Positions 13,282-25,220 of a DNA stretch of 64,000 nucleotides are shown here, one piece after another. A program made the translations under genes and the position numbers. The stretch comes from Rhodeus uyekii (taxonomy: Eukaryota; Chordata; Actinopteri; Cypriniformes; Acheilognathidae): contig JAWRVZ010000040.1 of assembly GCA_037043235.1 (NCBI GenBank), forward strand, positions 684,501 through 748,500, written 5' to 3'. How positions within the stretch are numbered: the first letter of the stretch is position 1; every line of letters starts with the position of its first letter. The notes under the pieces are model-generated. The model was not told the DNA's origin. It saw nothing but the letters and a program-made list of their open reading frames with translations, and searched no databases.

Positions 13282-13690
13282 GTTCAAAATTTTGGTGTCC
13301 TAAAGATTTATTAATGTTATTGAAAGAAGTATTTTATGTTCACAAAATACAGAAAAAAAACAGTAATACATTATAAATTTGTATCTACAATGTCACATAA
13401 CTAAGGAATATTGTTCCTTAAGAAATCATTCTAATATGCTGATTTGTTGTGTACAAAATACTTCTTTTTTTATATTCAGTGTAGAATCCAGTTGTGCTGC
13501 TATTTTTGTGGAAATTGTTACATTATTTTTCCAGGAATTTTTGATGAATAGGGAGTTTAAAAGAACATAATTTATTTGAAATAGACTTTGTAAATTATTT
13601 TTGTAACATTCTTTTGTAACATTATAAATTAATTTATGGTAAACTTTGATCAATTTAATGCATCCTGTCTGAAAAAAGTGCTCCTTAAAA
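13282..13690 (+). repeat. cyprinid dispersed repeat, long copy
   Basis: It starts TTCAAAATTTTGGTGTC and runs through AAAGAAGTATTTTATGTTCAC, TCATTCTAATATGCTGATTTG, TTTTTGTGGAAATTGTTACA and TTTGATCAATTTAATGCATCC. This is the consensus order of a repeat found all over cyprinid genomes. There are small internal deletions. The overlapping frames at 13379-13698 derive from it. Confidence 0.75.
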
Positions 13691-13719
13691 ATAAACAAAA
13701 ACCTACTGTCTCAATACAG

Positions 13720-13725
<6 letters not shown>

Positions 13726-13810
<85 letters not shown>
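13726..13810. repeat. (TA)n(CA)n microsatellite
   Basis: (AT) from 13726 to about 13778 followed directly by (CA) to 13810, then the Tc1 end. TA-rich sequence is the preferred Tc1 target. Confidence 0.95.
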
Positions 13811-13815
<5 letters not shown>

Positions 13816-14978
13816 TGGTCATGTAATTAGAATATCATCAAAAAGTTGACTTATTTAATTAATTCCATTCAAAAAGAGAAACTTGTATATTATATTCATT
13901 CTTTACACACAGACAGATATTTTCATGATTATAACTAACAACTAAGGTAAATCGTTAATTTTCCAGTCTATCAGATAAATATTACTTAAGACCAATACAA
14001 AGAAAGGAAAACCATGGTCCTTAAACCAGGTACTGGTTGTTTTGACACTGTGTGCATGTGCCAAGTTCTGTTGGGAAATGAAATCTGTAGATAACGGATG
14101 AAGTGCTCTAAAATTCCTGGTATATGTCTGCGTTGACCTTGAATCTTAGAAAACACAGTGGACCAACACCAGCAGATGACATGGCACCCCAAACCATCAT
14201 TGACTGTGGAAACTTTACACTGGACCTCAAGCAACGTAGATTGTATGCCTCTCCTCTCTTGCTCCAGACTCTGGGAGCCTGATATCCAAAGTAAAGGCAC
14301 AATTTACTTTCATCAGAGAACATAACTTCGGACCACTCAGCAGCAGTCCAGTCCTTTTTGTCTTTAGCCCAGGCGAGACGCTTCCAATGCTGTCTGTTGT
14401 TCAAGAGTGGCTTGACACAAGGAATGCGACAGCTAAAACCCATGTCTTGCATACAGCTGTGCGTAGTGGTTCTTGAAGCACTGACTCCAGCTGCAGTCCA
14501 CTCTTTGTGAATCTCCCCCACATTTTTGAATGGGTTTTGTTTCACAATCCTCTCCACGGTACGGTTATCCCAATTGCATGTACACTTTTTTTCTACCACA
14601 TCTTTTCCTTCCCTTCGCCTCTCTATTAATGTGCTTGGACACAGAGCTCTGTGAACAACCAACCTCTTTTCACCTTTTGTGTCTTGGCCTCCTTGTGCAA
14701 GGTGTTAATGACCGTCTTTTGGACAACTGTCAAGTCAGCAGTCCCATGATTGTGTAGCCCACAGAACTAGACTGAGAAACCATTGAAAGGCCTTTGTAGC
14801 TGTTTTGAGTTAATTAGCTGATTAGAGTGTGGCACCAGCTGTCTTCAACATTGAACCTTTTCAAAATATTCTAATTTTCTGAGATACTGAGTTTGGGATT
14901 TTCCTTAGTTGTCAGTTATAATCAACAAAATTAAAAGCAATAAACATTTGAAATATATCTGTGTGTAAATGTCACCAA
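13808..14978 (-). mobile_element. Tc1 transposon copy 1, defective
   Basis: The left end, (CA)GGTGCTGGTCATGTAATTAG, is a known cyprinid Tc1 terminus. The transposase frame on the minus strand (14662 to 14108) includes TVERIVKQNPFKNVGEI, WKRLAWAKDKKDWTAAEW and FSDESKLCLYF, which carries the first catalytic Asp. The second Asp site near 14070 reads QQN where QQD is expected, and the third acidic region is deleted. The start region near 14750 is frameshifted. The right terminal repeat is truncated after AAATATATCTGTGTGT. The element sits against a (TA)n(CA)n microsatellite, consistent with TA targeting. Confidence 0.85.
14108..14662 (-). pseudogene. Tc1 transposase pseudogene (N-terminal two thirds)
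   Basis: A 184-codon open frame covering the second helix-turn-helix and the start of the DDE catalytic core of a Tc1 transposase. The MFSDES motif holds the first catalytic residue, and VWGAMSSAGVGPL follows in the usual place. The family's usual length is about 340 residues; the C-terminal third with the other two catalytic residues is missing or mutated. The upstream start is out of frame. No activity is expected. Confidence 0.8.
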
Positions 14979-15760
14979 TAAGCCAGTGAGATGTGCACCA
15001 ACAATTTATCCTCTTATGAACTTTGATTTGTCTCCCGTTATGTTGTATGAATTGCAATATTTTATGTACAGCTGTGCTTTAAATTTGCTAATTCAACATT
15101 ATATCACAAAAGCTGTGTATTCAAGGCATTGAATCATTAAAGTTTAATTAAATTAATGTTTTAATTTATTTTTTAACCAATAAATAGATCCTGACAAAAA
15201 AAGAGCATCAAGTCCTTAACTCAGATATCTCTACACAGTAGATCTATATATAAATATCTGTTACAATAGATAAATGTAAAGCATTAGAGTAAGAATAAAC
15301 ATATGGTGCAAAACAGCAATTTTTTGCTGCGATTCCAGAATCTATCATCTCGTCAGAAAGCACAACACAGTCTGTTCACAAAGCACTTGTGTAATCTTAT
15401 TAAAGTATGACACTGTAGCAGCTCAGCATGCTTAGTTTGGTTTATGACACAAACATCTTATCGCTACACACATTGTGAGAATGAAAATCAGAGGGCTGGT
15501 TGGAGCTTAACTCTAAATTCAGTTTTTTGTTAAATATTAAGCTATTGGTACAGTGTTTAGGAAAACTATAAGGGACTTTTATTTAATTATTTACACAGCA
15601 CATTTATATAACACAACATGAACAATAGATTGGATAAATAACAAATATCAATCCATATTTCTCTGCTTTCTTTTGGCATTGAAATTTACTACTAAATGTC
15701 CTAATAAAGTTTAAATGCAGAGCCCACAATCGGTAGTGCAGCAGAATGGAGAGGATATAA

Positions 15761-15788
<28 letters not shown>
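15761..15788. repeat. (AG)n microsatellite
   Basis: Uninterrupted AG dinucleotides, about 13-14 units. Confidence 0.95.
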
Positions 15789-15791
<3 letters not shown>

Positions 15792-16267
15792 CTAGATCAA
15801 GGCCAGAGAGACTTCAGAGAGCTTTCATTTGTCTAAGATGGTTGGAGCATTGTGACAGTTAGAACCTGTAGTGCACTAAAGCTGTGACTCAGCTCAAACA
15901 CAAAGACATCTAAATAGATACATGCCTACAGAGCATTTCAGCCTGAAAAAACACAACATGTTCACATCATTTTAACGTCCTTCAGGTTCCATGGATAATA
16001 AACCATGCAGATAAGTGGAATGGAAACATTCAAGTCTAATACAGATGTCTTAGGCATTTGGACATAACAGCACTTTGACAGAATGTCACATACACATGGG
16101 TGATTTTTCAATAAAGGGCACTTTTGACTGCTTGAAGACATTATGTAGAAAAGTCAATTGTCCTCTAAAAACGTTGGTGTGACGGTAATGACTTCAGTAT
16201 TAGGACCAGTGATTCTTTGTTATGAAATATTGCAAATTGTAAACAATAATACCAAATCAATCGATGC

Positions 16268-17104
16268 TAGGGATGAGCGAGTATAGCATTATCTGTATCT
16301 GTTAACAATATGAATTATCTGTATCTGTATCTGTACTGGGCAGGGCCTAGCCCCAAACGGGCAGGATTTAACCCGGAAGTGGCTGTGTTGTCTTGAAACG
16401 GGCGGGGCTTTTTAATCATGCAATTGATATGGGTTGATCAGAAATTGTTATTTTTACTGCTGATTAGAAAACTATTTACATGACAGCATCAGCATTGAGC
16501 TTCAGATCAATGGTTTTGATCATGATAACAAACAAACTATATACAGAACAAGTTTTGCAACAATGAATACAACACATGCAGTTGCAATTATGAAATAAAA
16601 TAAATTTTTAATCATTATTTTTTGCGTGAAGTAAAAAAACTGGTTAGAGCCAGCAGACGGTAAAATAAAATAAAAAAAAACTCTACCAAGCACCACATCT
16701 GAACAAACCTCACATTTACCAGAACTCTACTGGTTAATAAGTAAGTACTACAAACAAACCGAAATAAAAAACAAACCTGAAGCTGAAGAAACCCCAAACG
16801 TTAACGCAAAAGACCCGGAAACCTGAGTGACTGAGTAAGAGACAGAGAGAGGAAGAGAGCTGTTCTCTTCTCATTTTTCTGCGTGAGAATGAGCAGAGTG
16901 GAACACAGCAAATCTGCATGTGTAGGGGAGGGGCACTGTGACTAGCCTATCACAGAACGCAGACACAGTCAGCTAACCAATGAGGATTTTTATATATTTT
17001 TTGGACAGATATTGACTCGTATTACTCGTATGATGCTCGTACTCTGCAAAAGTGGTTTATCCGTACCGGATATTCGTTTCAGCCGAGTATCCGGCTCAAC
17101 TCTA
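16268..17104. mobile_element. non-autonomous hAT element with 8-bp target duplication
   Basis: An 837-bp element with imperfect inverted ends TAGGGATGAG and TAGAGTTGAG, flanked by the perfect 8-bp direct repeat ATCGATGC (16260-16267 and 17105-17112). This is diagnostic of hAT insertion. Repeated GTATCTGTATCTGTA near the left end and GAGTATCCGGC near the right end are subterminal motifs. No transposase gene was seen; the frames at 16615-16919 look random. Confidence 0.85.
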
Positions 17105-17146
17105 ATCGATGCATAACGATCCAAGTACTAATTCATCAAGGATGTA

Positions 17147-17674
17147 TTTTAAAGGCCCACTGTAGTGCTTTGAAACACACCATATAATTCAATTTGTTGA
17201 CATAATTTCCAATGAAACAGGAAGACAGGGCAGAACATATGAAGCAGCTCCTCCCCTTTTCTAAGTACATGATCTGCTCTGTGTTATGTCTCTGGACTGG
17301 AGAAGACTGTGGCGGTTCACAAGACACTAACAAGAAACTCAACAGAAAGCATATTTACATTGTGTGCAATTCACCATGAATAAAATAGTAACCGTGAACT
17401 GTGAAGTGTCTGATTTTCAGCTGCAGCTTCAGTGTCTATAGTGTAGAGGGCGGAATGTTTCAGATTCTAGAGAGCGTCTGATTGGACAGAAAATTTGAGT
17501 GCAGAATGATGTCATCAATCGTTAATCCATATTAGTTGAAGTGACTAAATTTTGAATGCTTTTATCTTCTAAATGCAAATTTTGGAGCATACTAACTTCT
17601 AAATTACCTTGGCTAACATATTCATAATAAAAGCCAAAAAAAACGTACATTTTGATATCATGGGCACTTTAAAA
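17147..17674. mobile_element. MITE with TTTTAAAG(T)GCCCA ends
   Basis: The inverted ends TTTTAAAGGCCCA (left) and TTTTAAAGTGCCCA (right, minus strand) bound about 528 bp. The inner sequence includes GATTGGACAG and CATTTTGATATCATGGG, familiar from abundant cyprinid MITEs. It starts 35 bp after the hAT at 16268-17104. No coding capacity. Confidence 0.65.
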
Positions 17675-18673
17675 CCATGGAAATGTGAAAATAAAAGAGA
17701 ATGATTTTAAGAGTATGATTAAAAACAATAGCTATTAATAAAAAAAAGTCTAAAGGCTAGGCCCGATATATTTCAAGAACCTGACGTCATTTCAAACCAA
17801 ATACGGCCGAAACAAAGTTCATTCAGAGTTCATTCTGGAAGTTCAAAGCAGCCTGTCAATGTCACGTAACGAGTACGTTGAAACAGGAACAAAGACGAAG
17901 AAACTGAAATAAGTATGTTTCATTCCATAGCTCACACACAGTGTAACATTAACAAAGACACTGAGGAGAACACAAGGCTTAAATATAGAGGGAACTAATA
18001 AGGTAATTAGTAAGGACTAGGTGAAGGAAATTATTGGGATGACAAAAAAGGTACACATGGGAGAACACTTTCTGATAGATACATTCAAATTACCATTGGT
18101 CTGTGGCGATAAAAAAACAAAAACATTTCATGATGACTTTAAAAATGATTCTATGGGATAAAATAGCTCCTGTGATTAAACAATCACCCATATACATATA
18201 TAGAAGTAAATCAATCTCACAGATGGATTCCTTTCCAATATACCAGCTCTCCCACAGGTTTAATTAAAAAAGAGAACATACAGACAACACTTTGATGTTT
18301 CTACCCCCACATAATTCAACAACAACAGTCTATATCAAAATACAACGTGCTACTGCTGAATCTACATCTGGCTTACTTTTCACCAAGAGTTTCACTACAC
18401 AGTAGAGGTAAAATCAATTCCTACAGCCATATGAAACTGATTGTACAAGTTTATTCAATGAATAATCAAATTTTGCAAAAGCTTTATGTGAATCAATAAC
18501 CACACAATTTATAATCAATTTTGGAAGAATTGTCCTCACAACTGAAAGACTGAACTCGGCCCATTATGTGTTAGGAAGATTGTGTGGAATGACTCAATAA
18601 GGGGAGGGACACACTGTTAGCTCTCTTGAGTGACAGAATGACAAGGACGTCAAGCGGCCCACCAGCTGCCTAC

Positions 18674-18732
18674 CTGATATGTGTTGTCAAAGCTGTCGTA
18701 CATGAAGCGTGTGATCAGGGAAGTCTTCCCCA
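18674..18732 (-). CDS. rab6b: rab6b coding exon 2 (P-loop and switch I start)
   Basis: This 59-nt exon is preceded by a pyrimidine-containing acceptor ending in ACAG and followed by the donor GTAGGC. With the single G from exon 1 it gives exactly 20 codons, VGKTSLITRF through FDNTYQ, ending in phase 0. It is identical to the recalled RAB6 protein and supplies the GKT that binds nucleotide phosphate and Mg, and the segment leading into switch I. The next expected exon (ATIGIDF onward, then WDTAGQE) was looked for on the minus strand in 1-18660 and not seen, so it probably lies beyond the left edge. Overlapping longer reading frames here simply run into the introns and are not extra genes. Confidence 0.96.
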
Positions 18733-19914
18733 CTGTAAGAGAACAAAGAGAAGAGAAACAATAAAATAGAAGCCATTTGAAAGCAGACGGCAACTGGGGA
18801 AGCAAGTGAAGCTTGCCTGGGCTTACTGGATTGATTTGCAAGCTGTGGGCTGCCAACTTCACTAATTGAAACCTCTGCCAAGAGATCTAATCATTCAATA
18901 GGAGACTTACCCAGAAGGTCGTCAGTGAATTTATGGAACCATAGCAAATCATTGCATTAGGACTAGGGCAGAGTTACCATACAAAACCATCTCAGTCTTA
19001 GATTTGAAAGATTACAAAGGATCTGTTTTGTGTACGAATAGATTTGATTTGTCATCAGCTGTCATATGAGACATTGCAATAGTTACATTTTCCAGGGCAG
19101 CGCATAACAGTGTTTCATTTTTCCATCTACATTTCATGAATGGTGATATGCTCAATATTTTTGAAGCTCCAAGCAATAAAAAGGTATTAAAAAGGTAGAT
19201 TATTTAGATTATACTTCTTTCTTTAAGGTTGGTTTATTAAATATAGGGTGGAAAACTGTTTAAAATATTCCAGTAACAGCATCACAGAACCTAAACTCAG
19301 TTAAGAGACTGCAATAAAAACATCAGCACAGCTTCATCTGCCCTCCTGACCCGAGACTCCCCTGAAATGCAAGACAAAAACACAAGAAAATATACCTGTG
19401 TAGATAAATGGATGAATTTACCCACACCCACACAAAAAAACATAACTCTGAGCTATAGATCAAGCAAAGGAGAGGGCAGGATTTCTCATGGCTGAGAAGT
19501 TTTGCAGTGAGTAGACTGGAGGCTGCAGGTCACAAGTCATTTAAATGCTAATTTTCCGTAAGACACTGATCTGTCTCCATTTAAAACTGAGGAGGATCTA
19601 AATTAATGGGGCTCATAAGGCTTTATCTATTGCTTTTGAGTAAATACTGAATTATGGTTTGGGCTGTGCCCCCCTTTCCTCCCCATTTAACAAACCATGA
19701 TTATTGAGTGCACACTAAACTGCTGGATGGAAGATAGCCAGCCATCCTTGCTATAACCGAGTCTGAGAGGCAGCCAGTATGTTGAAATCACAGCATCGCA
19801 TACATAAACCATTAGCTCCTACTAAAGTGAGACCAGTGGGAATAAAACATCCAGTTAGATTTGCTTTGCTGAAGCAGAAAATGTAGGTTGAAATATTGGA
19901 AATGTATATTTTTT

Positions 19915-20100
19915 CAAAAACTGTACAACAGTTTGGAGTCGGTACGATGTCCAGTCTTCAGTGTCACATGATCTTCAGAAATCATTCTAATATGCTGATT
20001 TGGTGGTCAAGAAACATTTTTTAGCACAAGAACAATGTGTCATATTTTTGTGTCAGGATTCTTTGATTAATAGAAAGTTCATAAGAACAAAATTCAAGAT
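19915..20100 (+). repeat. cyprinid dispersed repeat fragment
   Basis: It contains CAGTTTGGAGTCGGTA, CCAGTCTTCAGTGTCACATG, ATCATTCTAATATGCTGATTTG and GGATTCTTTGATTAATAG, in the consensus order of the repeat at 13282-13690, with the middle deleted. Confidence 0.7.
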
Positions 20101-20764
20101 TTTTATTCGTCACATACACAGTTATATACAGAATATACAACTGGCAGTGAAATGTAAACGGGTCATATAACTTTTGAACAGTAGCGTAAACGTAAGAAAA
20201 ACAGATAACTGTGTTAAGTTTATAGCTAAGTTAATAAGTTTATAGCAAGCTATCTTTTCCATTCTATATTCTATGTCTTTAGAATGCAGCAAAACAGACA
20301 GTTCAAGTTCTGTTTCTAATGGATAGAATGGTGGGCGTCTAATTTTAGTCCTGTTAAATATTTAATATCATGTAATTTAGTGGAGCAGAGGGTCTCCAAC
20401 ATTTTTCAGTTAATCACTTATGCCAGACACCAGAGCAATAGCTGAACACAGCTCTTAGAGCTTAGCCTTTACTGTGATAGATTGAATTTGGTGCTTTGAC
20501 TCCACCAAGAGCGCCCATTAGAGGCACAATCAGATAATGGATACAGGATAAGGAAATGGGAAGGATGAGACTAAAGTAACTAAAGTATGTTGAAAAATGT
20601 AAGTATAAGATGGCAGATTGATGGAAGATGCTACAGATAGAATAGATTAGAAATAGAATTTTGCCTTGCATCTTTAGACCACATATATACCACTAAAGGT
20701 ATATTACACTGATTGCTCAATGTGGAACAGAGTGCCTCATACATACATTTACACATGAATTACA

Positions 20765-20990
20765 CTACTGTTTAAAAGTTTTAACAGTACAGTTTTACAC
20801 TGTTAGAAACGATTTCTATTTCTAACTTTTTATTCATCAAAAATGTTGGAAAAAATGTTGGAAAAACAGTATTACTTTTCAAAAAAATAAGAAGCAGCAC
20901 AACTGTTCTCAAAACTGATAATCATAAGAAATGTTTCTTGAGCACCAAATCTGCATTTTAGAACTTTTTTTGTAAATTCAATTACAGACA
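20765..20990 (-). repeat. cyprinid dispersed repeat fragment, reverse orientation
   Basis: CGATTTCTATTTCTAAC, TTTTTATTCATCAAAAATG, AAGAAGCAGCACAACTGTTC and AGAAATGTTTCTTGAGCACC match the reverse complement of the repeat at 13282-13690. A local duplication, AAAATGTTGGAA, occurs twice at about 20839-20865. Confidence 0.65.
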
Positions 20991-22016
20991 AGTAAAATAC
21001 AAAAAGTGTATATAAAGTTCAGAATATATCAAACAAACAGTAACAACAACTAATGTATAAAATGAACATGTAAAAAACAAAACAAAAACAAACAAACACA
21101 CAATACAAAAAAAATGGGAAAGAAAGAAATGGGATATAAGTGTTATATAATATTAGAGCAGTAACATGAATTTGTATTGTTTTTAGAAGCTTTTTGTTTC
21201 GTGATCTCATGTTTGAAAGAGTTTCAAGAAATTGAGAAATCTGTGGAAATAAAAAGCCATTAAAAGGTAATGTATGAGGGTTTATTTTTAGTTATTTTTG
21301 TCTTATGAATATAAAACTTTAACAAAATAATTAAATGATTAATAACATGATTCTGTTTTTCAGATAAATATGGGGTTTGAAAAAGGAAAATCTCATGAGG
21401 TTCTAAATTAAGAGTTGTTTTGTCACGCCCATTTTAATGTCAGTCCAAAAAAATTGAAAAAGGGCAATCGTTTTTATTCCTTCAATATCTTCAAACGATA
21501 TGCTACAAAAAGTTAATTTATCACAACCAGTACAAATATATTTACTAATGGATAAATTTACAGGATAACTTTCATTGTTCCATTGTATTACAAATAACAC
21601 ATTTATATGGTTATGTCTAAATGCTGTGCCAAGATATACAATGAGGTTTCAGCCATTTTGACTTGGATCTTGGAGAATGGATCTGATATTAAATTAACCT
21701 TTTACAAAAAGATGAGGATTTTGTAAGGTTGTATTGCTAATATCTACATTTGAGAATTTGGTTACCATTATTATAGCCTTTTACTTAACTACTTTGTCAT
21801 TAAAAAGAAAATTAAAAAGATTGAAAAATAAATAAATATATATACTGAAATAAAAAGGCCAAGGGGTATTCCAGAAAGTAGATTATGGGTCATACCCAGG
21901 TATGTTTAAGGGTAAGTAAGCAGATAACAACTTTATGCAGATAACAACTTTCAGGGTATACAAGTAAGTAACTTACTCTCTGAACAATATAGTTATTATT
22001 CACAGTGATTAAAAGA

Positions 22017-22141
22017 TTTTTAAACAAAGTATATTAGGTGAAAGTATAAACCTAGTATATAAACAAAGTATATTAGGTATATTAAAGTATATTATTTTTA
22101 AACAAAGTATATTAGGTGAAAGTATAAACCTAGTATATAAA
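22017..22141 (+). repeat. 47-bp perfect direct duplication
   Basis: 22017-22063 and 22095-22141 are identical (TTTTTAAACAAAGTATATTA through GTATAAACCTAGTATATAAA). A third partial unit (about 22060-22078) lies between them. Offset 78 bp. Confidence 0.85.
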
Positions 22142-22391
22142 TCAGCATTAAACAAAAGAAGAAGAAAGTGTAAAATGTCAGTTTCCATGGTGACTCATGG
22201 ATTTGTCTCTCTGTTAGGAATGTCTTGTGTGTTATCCATGAACATACTCTGGATTGGAAGAATTTACTCCCAGATGTATTTTTTGGAATCAACATGCCTC
22301 AAGTAAGCAAGGTTTGGGTTAATCAAGTTGTTAACCACTGTTTCCTATAAAACACCTGCTAGGAGTAAAATTGTGTTTATACTAAAGTGCC

Positions 22392-22695
22392 TGTCACGGT
22401 GGACAATGCAGGATGTGAAACAGTCTTTATTAAGGAATGTAGAGAAATACGTGGGGGATGAACACAGGAGGAAACACAACCACACATTTACACTCAAACA
22501 ACATACCCAAATAGTATAAATGACCACAGACAAGGAACTGATCAGTGCACAGGGCTAAATACACAGAAAACAATCAAAGCACATTTGCTGACAGGATTAT
22601 TGAGGTGATTACAGGACACAGGTGACTAGGATGAAAACAAAGGAGCACATGGGGAAAAAACAGAATCAAAACACTCAACACACTCCAACTGTGAC
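22392..22695 (-). repeat. small LTR-like element
   Basis: On the minus strand it starts GTCACAGTTGG, contains GTGTATTTAGCCC and CTTAATAAAGACTG, and ends CACCGTGACA. It is flanked by GTGCC on the left and GTGAC on the right, a possible decayed 5-bp target duplication. The overlapping reading frames are chance. Confidence 0.45.
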
Positions 22696-23129
22696 GTGAC
22701 CAGAACAGTAATGCTTGTTTGTTAATAATTATAGTAATTATAAAACTAATTATAATTAGTCAAAACAATAGGAAGTTTACCAGTTCTATAAGGACATTGC
22801 AACAAAACATTTAATTAAAAAAAAACATGGGACTATATTGAATTTGCTTGTTTGATTTTTTTAGCCAAGTGTTTAAGCCAATACGTTTTTTAAGTTTGGT
22901 TGAAAATAGTAAAGTTAAGAACTTTTACCTCACCATCAGATAATTTATTAACAAGGACACTTTCTTAATTTTATGAGTTTTTTTCCAGATGAAATTAAAG
23001 AGTAATTTATCCATTTGTGAGCATATATCTTTTGGGGCAGTAAGTGTAGAGAAAAGGTATGCTGCTCTCGAGAGACCTTCTGCATTCCTCAACAGAATTC
23101 TCCCTGGAAAGATCTCTTGTTAACCATGA

Positions 23130-23240
23130 GTTATGTCACACTGAGTAATGATGCTGAAAATTCAGCTTTGCCATCACAGAAATAAATGACATTCTAAAAC
23201 ATATTGAAACAGAATACATATTAATACTACAGTATATTTT
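23130..23240 (-). repeat. cyprinid dispersed repeat fragment, reverse orientation
   Basis: GAGTAATGATGCTGAAAATT, CAGCTTTGCCATCACAG and AATAAATGACATTCTAAAAC match the middle of the repeat in reverse. Confidence 0.65.
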
Positions 23241-25152
23241 AAATAAATCTGTGTTAAAGATATTCTGACTCGCTGATGCAAGTGATTTGTGTGAATCAAA
23301 TGACAACAACAACAATAATAATAATAATTGACTTAACAAAATTGTGTGTGACATAAGTCTTCTGACAACTCTTACCAATATGGCTCTTGACCTGTGCAGT
23401 TTCTGAGTAACAGAACACTTCACTGCAAGTGACAAAGAACTATTATATTTGTGTGATATTTTTCATTATAAATAAATCTAAGAAATTAAATCAACAACAA
23501 GTGTGAAAGCATTCATTAAAAAAACAAAAAAAAACAGAGTGAGATTAAAGTTTAACAGATTATTTTCCTTCAGCATTCAATACGTAGAATTTTAAGAAAT
23601 ATAGGCCGTCAGTGGATTATCTTTATTCTATTCATCCTGTTTGACACCCCTTTTGACAAAGCATAAATTATGAATGTATACTTTCCTTTTTTAACCAAGA
23701 CTATAAGGGAATATGCTTGTACTGAAATTGACTTGAAAAATAAGCCCAACCAGAGAAATTCTTTTAAATCCAAATCTTATTAAAGAACTATACTGATAAA
23801 ACATGGATGCAAGCGACAGCAAAGTCCTCTGGTACAGAGATTCGGGTCTCTGATATCTCTTTAATGTATACTCGAGGCGCACCAAGAACTCCAAAGAAAT
23901 GAATTTAAAACGGCTTTATTTCATCACTATTATATATGCATGACAAATCCACTCATGTATGCTGAGAAAATCCTCAATACTTAATGTTTTCAAACCAAGT
24001 TTTGGGAGAGAAACATTCTTAACCATGTGAAATGCCACAAATAATTTATGAAAAATTTCAATTTTGAGAGCTTATAAGTCCAGCTAATAAACTTGAATTT
24101 AAATTTTATTAAAAAAAAAATATAACAGGTTAGTTGTATAAATTAATACAAGAATGAAAAAATCTGTTATTCCATACAAATTATGTTTTACTAAATTATT
24201 AGTATTACTGTTATTATCCATTTTCTTCTCATTTAGTATACATTTTACTATCCAAAGGTAATTTAACCAAACCAAACTTTTATTTTGGAGAGCTGTAGTG
24301 ATAACGTTTGAATTTCTCTGCCACTCATTCACTCAAGAGACACACAGAACATGAATATTTATTTTAGCAGTTTAAATCACAGACTCTAGTCACAATTTGT
24401 TTTTGAGTAATCTTACTACATTTTATATATTAGCATTCTGGCATTATTCAGTGAAATTATTAAAACATTTTGACAGATTTCCATGATTTCATCCGTTCGT
24501 TCTCTGTCTGTAACCATAGGGCTCTAGTCATTGTTAGAAACCATCAAACTTAAGGGATGAAATGAAAACAAACTACATATAGAGATAAAGGATGCAAGAA
24601 TTACAGTGGAAAGCAAAGAAATGGCAAAAATGTTGCTGATCTATCTACAGATCTATCTACATCTCATTAGTAATATCTGAGAGGTAAAAAGGGTGAAAGG
24701 ATGCTCGCTACATGGAATCATATAGGCAATACTGAATTCGTTTTTAGCTCCTTCCATTCTCATTATGACAGCAGGTTACGTAAAAAAAAATACTGAATAT
24801 GTAATGCATACATGTATTAAAATGTTCCCAAAGTTCAATTGTCTATGGACATTGATGTTACATGACATTTTGAGAAATTATTCATTTCAGCAAGTTGTAC
24901 TGTATCTTTCAGCATATCTTCTGACATTCATTCATGTTTATTTCATGCTATAATTAGTAGTAAAGAGGAAGAGTTGATAATTAGAAGGAAAGCGGAAGAG
25001 CTGATCGGTTCATATACCGCTTGAACTGAGGTGCTAAAGTAATCTGTTATGCCACATTTTAAATAAACCTGTTGTACCTGACAAACTCAATTTATAAAAT
25101 TTTAAAAAAAAATTGTTATATTGTATTTGTATTATAACAACAAAAAAAAAAA

Positions 25153-25153
25153 A

Positions 25154-25214
<61 letters not shown>
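25153..25214. repeat. (TA)n microsatellite
   Basis: A long TA tract with one TG interruption near 25168, directly left of the Tigger-like element that starts at 25221. The isoleucine-tyrosine reading frames here are artefacts of the repeat. Confidence 0.95.

Positions 25215-25220
<6 letters not shown>

Larger units (their letters stand above)
1..18673 (-). other. rab6b: rab6b intron 2 (5' part; rest beyond left edge)
   Basis: This is everything on the minus-strand downstream side of exon 2. No later rab6b exon was found by eye, so the intron appears longer than 18.6 kb. It holds an LTR-like element (1635-2217), a Tigger MITE (3268-3864), a tRNA-derived SINE, a degenerate coding tract beside an LTR (8190-9225), a Tigger end, a Tc1 copy, an hAT copy and a MITE. 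Stretches 1-1634, 2218-3267, 4720-8180, 9230-11530, 14980-16260 and 17680-18670 are otherwise AT-rich and show no gene. A diverged exon could be missed by eye. Confidence 0.6.

Noticed and set aside
1..18660. rab6b exons 3 to 8
   Set aside because: I looked for reverse-complement coding of ATIGIDF, WDTAGQE and the C-terminal CSC region and did not see them; a translated search would be decisive.
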